A stretch of DNA of 64,000 nt from Hexactinellida sp. DTS-2022 (Eukaryota; Porifera; Hexactinellida), in the NCBI GenBank assembly GCA_028753945.1, contig JAPNXP010000001.1:15676501-15740500 (forward strand). The letters are read 5' to 3'. Numbering within the stretch: position 1 is the stretch's first letter; every line of letters starts with the position of its first letter. A model generated the notes under the pieces. That model was not told the DNA's origin. It saw only the letters and a list, made by a program, of their open reading frames with translations, and searched no databases. A program made the position numbers and the translations under genes. Positions 58,001 through 64,000 of this stretch are shown here, one piece after another.

Positions 58001-61000
58001 AGCGTATTTTGACGGTGCCTGGTGTTCGTACTAACGAGGTTCTACTGTACATTTCCCTGAAAGAATAGTTCCCATAATCCCTGGTCCTGTCTGCATATAA
58101 CAAGCATACCTTTTTGAATATGCTGGTAGCATCCATCTCCTCGGAAGTGCGCTCCTTCTCCAGGTACCAAATCTTAGCGAGAGTCTGCCAGTCTCTGATC
58201 TCAAACTTCCCTCTCTTGGAATCAAGCCATCTAATAACAAACCACAGTGTTAAATCTATACGTATAATTACTCTATTAATGAGTGGGAGGAAATTGAAGT
58301 ATAGTCGACTCCGCTTAATAGAGTCAGCTCGGCACCAGGTTACTTTGACCCGATTAAGCGGAAAATCTATTAACCGATCTACTTTAGAACAAGATTGGTT
58401 TGATTTATTGCGAAATAGTTTTATTTGACTAATAATTTTGTCAAATCGATAAAGTTCTGAGATTTGGCTATTGTAAATATAATTTGAGTTGATTACCATT
58501 CGCTTAGAGACGCATACAAATAATTTGGCTATTTCACGATAGCGCGCGAAATTGAAATATAGTCAGGTCTGCTTATTATGAACAAATCTTCGTCTGCTTA
58601 TTATGAAGCATTTTGTATTATGCACAAGCCCTATTGTTCCAATTTAACATCTTACATTGGGTTTGTATTAAGTTGAGTTCGCATATTATGAAGTTTCACT
58701 TTTATGCCTTGAATGTTCATAAGAAAAAAGAACCTGACTATCCGAAATTAAACACTCCCTACCTATGTCACGCTTTTTTCATTTTGTAATACAAAAGGAT
58801 GGTATGTCACTGGGTTTAAAAAAATCTTTGAATAGTGTTTCGTATTTAATTAACCGGCCCGTACTAATTTCCTCAAGTTTTACAGTTCTTATAAAGTAAA
58901 TTTCGGATATAACTCCGTACAAATCAATAGCTGTAAGCTACTGAGAATCATCTTACAATTACAATTACTCAGTGTAAGACTGTAAGTACAGTCGACTCTC
59001 GTTAAAACGAAGTTCTTGGGACCTTTAAATCCCTTCGTTATACCCGGATATTCGTTATAAGCAGAAACAATTAATGCATTTAGTGCTCTGGGGAAAATCT
59101 CCATTTCGTTAAAATCGGTTATTTCGTTATATCTGTCTTCGTTATGACGGGAGTTCACTGTACTCTGCGATTATGTGCCAAACCAAAAGTGTGAGAAAGT
59201 AAATAAAAAATCCTCTCTTAGGCTATCTAGAAATTTATCCATCCCAGATTATTATTCCAGGAAATAAGGTACCAAGCCGTTTCAAACGATATTACTTCCA
59301 AAGGGGTTGTGGTTAACCAATGTGTGACAAACCATTCTTTTCTATACAAAATAACCAAACAGTTTAACTAGGGTGAGGGTGAATGTTTACGGATTTTGCG
59401 TTATGCAACAGTAAACTTGCGTAACAATTAACAGTTCGTGTTATACAATAACACTTCTCTTTTGGAACTATTATTGTCTCAATAGGACTGAATTTATGTT
59501 ATTATTCGAATTAATTATTTCACCATGTATTGGGCAACTAACCACTCTGTGAACTCTATATTAGTATACAGTACATCCTCGCTAATCCGAACAGGAGATC
59601 CCAAAATACTTTTATTTAAAAAAGTGGGAAAAAATCATAAATATCTGTATATTACATTTGAATTATACAAAATAGGTCTCAGACAAGTATTTCAGGTAGT
59701 ATACTACTGTATATGTTTTGTTCGGATTATAAAGATTTTGACATGTTTCGTTCGGATTATCGGGGTCTCATTTTATAGATGCCTATAGAAATGTATTATG
59801 TACTTCACTAATCCGAACGATTTCATTAATCGGAACAGAAATTTTTGGAATCGGAACACCTCTGTTCGGATTAGCGAGGATGTACTGTATTACTCAAATG
59901 GGAAATACGCACTAGGGATAATTTATTTTTAATATTTCATTCTTTTTAAAATAAATGATGTGACTCATTCTATTTATAGTACATTATTCACTCCCAAAAT
60001 CCATATTAGACACCTAGAATTTATATATATTTGTTATTAGCCTGTTTACCTAACTTTTTAGAGACATATATATTTTTATAAATAATATTGTAAATGGAAA
60101 ATGTGCCAACTGCCCTTCATGTTCCGTTGATTCTATAATCATATGAGTAGAACCTCCTTCGCAATCCGCCTATAAACCGGAATTCGCTTTAATCCGACAC
60201 ATTTTCCCTGTCCAACCGGTGACGGATTAGGCAGGTTCTACTGTATTACAGTGGATGCCGGTTATAAGACATCGTCGGGAACTGCATATAATGTTTTTAT
60301 AACCGACATGTTCTTATAACCGGTGTTCTAATATCTGCATCCGGCATCTACTGCATTATACCATTTGCAGGGATACGACTTATACTAATTCCCAAGTCAT
60401 TACATTATATTTATTATTTGTATTAATATTAAAACTACAGCTTCCATTGGAATGGAAGTAATTAATTTAGTTAAGTTATTAAAAACTCTTAGTTTCCAAT
60501 TGAAATTGAAAGTGAAAGTGAAATTAAATGGAGTTTTAATTGAATTTCAATTGAAAGTGAAAATAACAAGTGTTTTTTTTCTATTATACCTTGGACCCCA
60601 GGGCATCGTTGTCTTTAAGTTAACTAAATTATTCATTTTAGTTACTGGGAATATTTGATATCAACTAAATGGCGAGATAGGAATCTATATTACTGTTTCT
60701 CTAACCTTGCATAATCCCTTAGCTGGAGGTGTCTGATTATGAACTGCGCTAGTTTGCCTCTCTTCCTTGAGAACGCCCAGTTACACCAAGCCATCTTCCA
60801 TTCCTCTTCGCTGCCTGGTCTCTCTTCCTCCCTACACACAGTACTATTCAATTCGAGGGAATTATCTCTAATTACCTGCTATTCCGATATGTGCTTTGGT
60901 ACTGAATATTGACAGGAAACACATTGTGTAATTGCATTGGGAAATAAGGAAACTGAGTATTTACTGGGTCGAAATACCCTCGAAATATTCAGTAAATTTG

Positions 61001-61798
61001 TGTCGTGTTTACTCGAATAGTAACCCCCCTTGATTATGCGGCCGTTCAAACGTTACGGAGGGTGGTACCCAATATGTGACATACCATCCTTTTTACAAAA
61101 AACGTGACGTAGGGAGGGTGTCACACTGTGTCCATTTCCCTGGAATTTTGCGTTACGTTTGAATGGACCATAATCGCCTGGGCTACTATTTGCGTAAGTT
61201 TTGAGGTTATTTTGTAAAATTTTATACATAGTTTCTATAAGAATTCGACATTGTAGTGTAATAGTGCGGGAAATGAATGCTATATAAATAGGCCAAACGG
61301 AATCAGTGGTACTGTAGGAAAATAACCATCCAAGCGAGAGCGAGCGACTATATTCAAGTCAGGGGCGTAGCACGGCTCTGGAATATCTTCGACAAAACAG
61401 TTGAAAGTGGTCTGGCCAAAACTGGACCCTCTTATATAATATAGTTACAGTAAATTAAAACTGGCCGGTCATGGCCGGACCGCGTGTTACGCCTATGCAA
61501 GTGGTACTGGATTTATTCTCTGTCATACTGACCCTGTAGTACCAGTTCCAACCGAACTAGTATAACGTGTCATGAGGTCCCCTGTCACACACACACACAC
61601 ACACACACACACGCGTGATTTCTGTACTTACAGTTTGATAGTCCCCGGGGTGGACTTGATGGACTGTGGTGTGCAGTTCATGGAGTGCATGGACTGAGGG
61701 GAAGACATGGACATAAGGGATTGGGAGGGGGTCTGAGGGCTATTCATTGGTATCGAGCTGTTGAGAGTAGCCGGCGTAACGATATGTCCATGGAACAT
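43056..61798 (-). CDS. IRF-like transcription factor, thirteen exons, 3' end unresolved
   Basis: Exons on the - strand: 61798-61632, 60831-60706, 58230-58110, 52718-52610, 52544-52498, 51891-51832, 49764-49722, 48487-48336, 46888-46855, 46317-46256, 44313-44064, 43404-43340 and 43095-43056. All have GT-AG borders and compatible phases. The ATG has an in-frame TAG just upstream. After a Ser/Pro/Met-rich leader, exons 2-5 read like an IRF DNA-binding domain: GKLAQFIIRHLQLRDYAR, then WLDSKRGKFEIRDW, KIWYLEK and DATSIFKK, then LSKAFPNLQEV and YKFV. These line up with IRF segments of the type 'WxxxQI...GLxWxD..F.IPW', 'W..xKDaxlFraW' and 'ALNKxxxFxEV...YKVYRI'. The segment holding 'WA...TWKxxxRC' (recognition helix) is not visible, and the first Trp is Phe. 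Later exons are Gln-, Ser- and Pro-rich, without a visible IRF-association domain. If exon 13 is not spliced, the frame stops about 30 codons on. IRFs act in the nucleus on interferon-type promoters; here that is inference. Confidence 0.6.
43120..43308. mobile_element. Family B MITE, intronic, 189 bp
   Basis: It starts TACAGTATAATCTGCTTAAT and ends TTAAGCGGAGTCAACTGTA. It lies between the last two IRF-like exons found. Related ends occur at 3887, 31273, 34640 and 58302. Confidence 0.85.
43544..43730. mobile_element. Family C MITE, intronic, 187 bp
   Basis: It runs from TACAGTCAACTCATAGCTCC to CGATATAACAGGAGTTGACTGTA-type end, with CGTTATA motifs throughout. Sister copies lie at 53297-53473 and 58987-59162. 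Confidence 0.85.
44383..44859. mobile_element. Foldback element with 7-bp target duplication (copy 1)
   Basis: The ends begin CGTGACCTACGTTATAATAA, and each arm of about 130 bases is nearly a perfect complement of the other. TACAGGG flanks both sides (44376-44382 and 44860-44866). It lies in the intron upstream of IRF-like exon 11. A second member is at 57152-57996. Confidence 0.9.
44867..46255. other. Long intron of the IRF-like gene, nothing recognised
   Basis: AT-rich sequence between exons 10 and 11. An imperfect inverted repeat around 45020-45185 (GAGCTCAGCTCTAATAGAGT and its complement) is the only structure seen. Confidence 0.4.
47396..48152. mobile_element. hAT-type element built around a GGTCCAGACC minisatellite
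   Basis: The ends CAGAGATGCAGCGGTC and GACCGCTGCATCTCTG are perfect inverted repeats flanked by ATTCCTAT on both sides (47388-47395 and 48153-48160). Nearly the whole interior is made of GGACCGGTCCAGACC variants. It lies in the intron between IRF-like exons 8 and 9. Confidence 0.93.
47720..47988. repeat. 17-bp minisatellite, about 16 copies
   Basis: The unit GGTCCAGACCGATGAAC is repeated head to tail almost without change. It is part of the hAT element around it. The 17-bp period rotates through all frames, which makes long but meaningless open frames. Confidence 0.95.
48182..48327. mobile_element. Family A MITE abutting a splice donor
   Basis: The ends TACACTAGAACCTCGTTAAC and ACTAACGAGGTTCTACTGTA bracket 146 bp. 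On the - strand it begins only eight bases after the GT of the donor of IRF-like exon 8 (donor GTGAGTAC). Confidence 0.85.
48532..48929. mobile_element. hAT-type element with GCGGCCCGC ends
   Basis: The ends CAGGTGGGCAAAGTGCGGCC and TTTTTGCCCACCCCTG are inverted repeats with GCGGCCCG repeats inside. No transposase frame is present. The target duplication is not clean; the element may have entered an older MITE. Confidence 0.7.
48930..49130. mobile_element. MITE with CAGTCGAGTCTCC ends
   Basis: The left end CAGTCGAGTCTCCCAAAACG and the right end TTTTCGGAGACTCCACTGTA are inverted. It directly adjoins the preceding hAT-type element. The interior repeats CTCCGAGAAGCGGACA. Confidence 0.75.
49188..49378. 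mobile_element. MITE with CAGGTCTGCTTATT ends
   Basis: It starts TACAGTCAGGTCTGCTTATT and ends AATAAAAGAACTTGACT. A sister copy lies at 58561-58741 (TATAGTCAGGTCTGCTTATT ... GAACCTGACTA). Confidence 0.7.
50060..50137. repeat. 39-bp tandem duplication
   Basis: Two copies of a unit that includes TATTTCAATCTAACTAT follow each other with four differences. It lies in an intron of the IRF-like gene. Confidence 0.75.
51521..51617. repeat. 31-bp tandem pair followed by an inverted partial copy
   Basis: ACAATAGGCGTGAACTACGA occurs twice in direct orientation, and its complement ATCGTAGTTCACGCAATAGG follows at once, which can form a hairpin. It lies in an intron of the IRF-like gene. Confidence 0.8.
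53297..53473. mobile_element. Family C MITE, 177 bp
   Basis: It runs from TATAGTGAACTCCCGTTATA to GTAATAACGAGAGTTGACTGTA-type end. The interior shares AGAGCACTAAATGCATTAAT with the copy at 58987-59162. Confidence 0.85.
53804..54012. mobile_element. Family A MITE with internal hairpin duplication
   Basis: The ends TACAGTAGAACTTCTGTTGT and GTACCAACGATGTTCTACTGTA-type flank a body of family A. Near the left end CGTACTAACGAAGT is followed at once by its complement, which adds about 40 bases compared with 150-bp members. Confidence 0.8.
54489..54810. mobile_element. Family A MITE containing another insertion
   Basis: The left end TACAGTAAAACCTCATTAGT and the right end TACTAACGAAGTTCTACTCT enclose the family body. 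About 150 bp near 54505-54650 (GGCGTAGGCTCCGGTAGGGT ... GAGTCTACGCTCCTGC) is an inserted inverted-repeat element. Confidence 0.75.
55226..56347. mobile_element. 1.1-kb inverted-repeat element with GGGGACCA arms
   Basis: The 135-bp arm beginning near TTTTGACAAAATTGGTCC is repeated in inverted orientation at 56215-56347. A partial third copy of the arm lies at 56459-56575. A family D MITE (55825-56157) is nested inside. No frame is present. Confidence 0.75.
55825..56157. mobile_element. Family D MITE, 333 bp
   Basis: It starts TACAGCACACCCTCGCTAAT and ends GATTAGCGAGGGTGAACTGTA-type. Several ATCCGAAC motifs occur inside. It inserted into the 1.1-kb inverted-repeat element. Confidence 0.85.
57052..58049. 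mobile_element. Family A MITE split by a foldback element
   Basis: The ends (CAGTAGAACCCTCGTTAGTA and ACTAACGAGGTTCTACTGTA) add up to about 146 bp once the 845-bp foldback element at 57152-57996 and one 7-bp target copy are removed, which is the normal size of the family. It ends 61 bases from the donor of IRF-like exon 3. Confidence 0.9.
57152..57996. mobile_element. Foldback element with 7-bp target duplication (copy 2)
   Basis: The ends CGTGACCTTCGTTATATAAG are inverted and the arms are complementary for about 300 bases each. The target duplication GGCTAGC is present at 57145-57151 and 57997-58003. The loop has no transposase frame. It is the same family as 44383-44859. Confidence 0.92.
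58561..58741. mobile_element. MITE with CAGGTCTGCTTATT ends, second copy
   Basis: It starts TATAGTCAGGTCTGCTTATT and ends GAACCTGACTA. Internal CTGCTTATTATGAA motifs recur. Confidence 0.75.
58987..59162. mobile_element. Family C MITE, 176 bp
   Basis: The ends TACAGTCGACTCTCGTTAAA and TATGACGGGAGTTCACTGTA are inverted. The interior is shared with 53297-53473. It lies in the intron between IRF-like exons 2 and 3. Confidence 0.88.
59567..59889. mobile_element. Family D MITE, 323 bp
   Basis: The ends TACAGTACATCCTCGCTAAT and ATTAGCGAGGATGTACTGTA are near-perfect inverted repeats. The ATCCGAAC motif is repeated inside. Confidence 0.9.
60144..60245. mobile_element. 102-bp MITE adjoining a family E MITE
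   Basis: The ends GAGTAGAACCTCCTTCGC and GGCAGGTTCTACTGTA are inverted. The next element starts one base further on. Confidence 0.75.
60247..60354. mobile_element. Family E MITE, compact 108-bp copy
   Basis: The ends TACAGTGGATGCCGGTTATA and CATCCGGCATCTACTGCA are inverted. It contains TTATAACCG motifs and shows the size of an uninterrupted family member. Confidence 0.85.
61587..61611. repeat. (CA)n microsatellite
   Basis: A pure CA run just downstream (on the - strand) of the donor of the first IRF-like exon. Confidence 0.95.
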
Positions 61799-62097
61799 CT
61801 CGGTTTGCTATTTCTTGTGAAGGAACACTGAACTCTTTGTTAGGTAAAGTAATGCGAGTAGGTACTTTAGATTCACTCAAAACAAAATTATCGTGTTTCG
61901 CTTATATTCGTTATAAATCTCATAAAAACTGCTGTGAAATTATAATTTACGGAATTTGAGGCCTACAAAATGTTACAAAACCCCCCGCCCAATTATATTA
62001 GGTAAAGTATATACAAGTCATATCCGTGTTTATTAATTAATTATAAAATAACTCTAAAACTAGCCTGAACTAAAGAGGAAATACGGTGAGTGTAAAT

Positions 62098-62218
62098 CAG
62101 CGTTTCTCAACTTTTTTCAGTCGGCTCCCCCTTAGCGAATCGCGCCAGTTCCTATCGCCCCCTCTCCGATTGTATCCTATTGCCCTGACCGTTTTATCGC
62201 CCACGTTGAGAAACACTG
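62098..62218. mobile_element. hAT-type MITE, 121 bp
   Basis: The ends CAGCGTTTCTCAACTTTTTT and CACGTTGAGAAACACTG are inverted and flanked by GTGTAAAT and GTGTCAAT (7 of 8 match). It lies 300 bp upstream of the ATG of the IRF-like gene. Confidence 0.85.
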
Positions 62219-62649
62219 GTGTCAATTATATCAGATTGAAACAATAATATTGACTAATTTAGTCTTGACATTGTGTATCATAATAGTGGTCGCCGAAAAG
62301 TGAACCAGAACAATTACACTATTTAATTACTATTTCACTTATGCATATGATATGAATATTTTGCATTTGTATTTCACAATATTACTGTACTTCTAGGCTA
62401 CCAGGGACTGCTGTACTTCACCTAAATGATCGACTCTCGACTCTCGACTAATCATGTATTCTGTTTAATTAATCGGGAAATCGGATAAACGGGCAAAATG
62501 TCTACTCCAGAGCCGTTCCGATTAAACGGCTTCCACTGTAACTTCGTTACAAGCTGAATTTCATTATTACGGGAGTTCACTGTGTTACGAAATGTTCGAA
62601 ACTGCTTGACATAGAGAGGGGCTGTCTAATTTTCGGGAATTTTGCGTTA

Positions 62650-62929
62650 CGTAGCGTTTGAACAGATTCATTTCAAAATTAACCTAGAACTTTGCTTTCG
62701 AAGGGCATTATGGTTAAACAAGTGAATACGGATTTCGCATTTATAATTTTATAACATGAAGAACAAGTTAAAACTATGGAAATCTTATAAAGGGATCTAT
62801 ATAACGTCCCTTTCTACCATTTCCATGGTAGAAAGGGTGAGGAGTAGGCCGCATAGCGGCCGATAACTTGAGGTGCGTAGCACCGATCCGTCGCAAAGTG
62901 ACCGAGACCGAAGGGCTCGTACAGTTGAA
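62650..62929. mobile_element. Helitron-like 3' part, relative of 30841-31262
   Basis: It shares GGTGCGTAGCACCGATCCGT and GACCGAGACCGAAGGG with the element in the NLR flank. A hairpin CCTTTCTACCATTTCCATGG lies upstream. The next MITE follows at once. Confidence 0.6.
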
Positions 62930-63079
62930 CTTCTATAGTATGAATATCAGGGGACCGTCAGAATGCGTTCGCCTTATCGAAATTCTTATTAACCAATATC
63001 ATTTATATTGGAAATACTTTGAAGGGGACTGAAATAGTGTTCGTATTAACCGTGTACGTACTGACGAGGTTCTACTGTA
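62930..63079. mobile_element. Family A MITE, 150 bp
   Basis: The ends TACAGTTGAACTTCTATAGT and ACTGACGAGGTTCTACTGTA are inverted. The interior GGACCGTCAGAATGCGTTCG is the family signature. Confidence 0.88.
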
Positions 63080-64000
63080 CTATTAATGTGTGATGTAACT
63101 AGCTTGATTTACATACAAAGATGAAAGTAAAGAGACGTAAACATTAAAATTTATAGAGATAATTCCTGTTATTCCAATTAATATTTGTCCCCTGTAGAGT
63201 CGCAATAATTTCATATCATTATTCTATATCTAATTACTCAGTTTTATCATTGCATTATGTAAATTGAGAATAATATTTGACATTACTTAAACGTCTTACC
63301 ACATCTTGTTGAAACAATCTATTGATTATTGTGTTTGTGGGAGAATTTTTGTACTTTTTTGTAGTATGCAGGGACCTGATCAGTTAATCAAATATTGTAA
63401 ATAGAATCGAAAGTTTTGTTAGCTCGAACACGGTTAATATGTACATTATTTCGGTCTACTTAAATCCTTTTAATACTTATTGACACGTATGCACATGTCT
63501 ATAGGAATTTGAAATATAGCCACTGTTCTCTTGGTAATCATACTAACAAGAGTAGAATCTATAAACATTAATTCACACATCTCTATATTCAAATTTAAAT
63601 TTAAAATTTTATTATTTTACCTTTCTTATATTTCTTAGGCATATTGAATCTCAGTGGAATTCCTATAATTTTTCAGAGAATTTTCATTTCATAAAACAAT
63701 GAAGATCCATAATTATTGAAGCCAATGTATAAGGACGTAAATGTAAATTTGCACAATAGCTAACGAAGGTAACTAACTAATAGCGAACAAAATAACTTGT
63801 TGTAGACAGAGAAACTGCAAACTAATTTAGAAGTGAAGCCAGATGGAAGAGGATTTGTTGATTGAATTTGGATAAGAGCCTGAATTAATTATTAAGTTTT
63901 CAAGCAACATAAGGTTACGAAATATATGTAATATTACAACGTGTATTTATATAATCATGTTATGTAGTTACAAGAGATGAACAAATCTATATGTAAACAG
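63080..64000. other. Right-edge intergenic DNA
   Basis: AT-rich sequence with a decayed family A MITE at about 63420-63555. No gene seen. Confidence 0.5.

Noticed and set aside
1-64000. tRNA, rRNA or other structured RNA genes
   Set aside because: None recognised by eye on either strand; a covariance-model scan would be needed to exclude them.

Overview
This is AT-rich animal nuclear DNA with spliced genes, introns up to several kilobases and dense non-coding repeats. Nothing looks bacterial or viral. The mix of a single-exon NACHT-LRR receptor pair with death-fold N-termini, an interferon-regulatory-factor-like (IRF-like) DNA-binding domain and a TIG/ankyrin-like gene fits an early-branching invertebrate such as a sponge or cnidarian. 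The species cannot be named from the sequence.

Layout. (1) 1-7 kb: the 3' part of an NLR gene on the + strand that enters from the left edge, its 3' flank, and an unrecognised multi-pass membrane protein on the - strand. (2) 7-24 kb: no host gene that I recognise. It holds MITEs, a 2.3-kb inverted-repeat element, a badly decayed Ty3/gypsy element on the - strand, and a 3-kb nested hAT insertion. (3) 24.3-27.7 kb: a complete NLR gene, a close paralogue of the first. The duplicated block includes the 3' flank. (4) 32.4-36.3 kb, - strand: a seven-exon gene with a TIG/IPT-like domain followed by an ankyrin-like segment, resembling DBB (Dof/BCAP/BANK) adaptors. A MITE now supplies its stop codon. 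(5) 38.5-40.8 kb: a hAT DNA transposon with intact ends, an 8-bp target duplication and one frameshift. (6) 43.1-61.8 kb, - strand: an IRF-like gene assembled from thirteen exons that chain in phase, its introns packed with MITEs. (7) 61.8-64 kb: upstream flank with more MITEs.

Read together, two NLR sensors, an IRF-like transcription factor and a possible DBB-type adaptor lie within 62 kb. That suggests an innate-immunity neighbourhood, but this is inference. The two NLR copies differ mainly at positions in the C-terminal LRR that look like the exposed strand face.

The repeats are unusually informative. Many copies have exact target-site duplications (8 bp for hAT-type, 7 bp for a new-looking foldback family), and several are nested, which gives relative ages. 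At least eight otherwise different MITE families share TACAGT...ACTGTA ends, as expected for pogo/Tigger-driven elements. Splice sites, phases and repeat ends were read by eye; no alignment or search was run.
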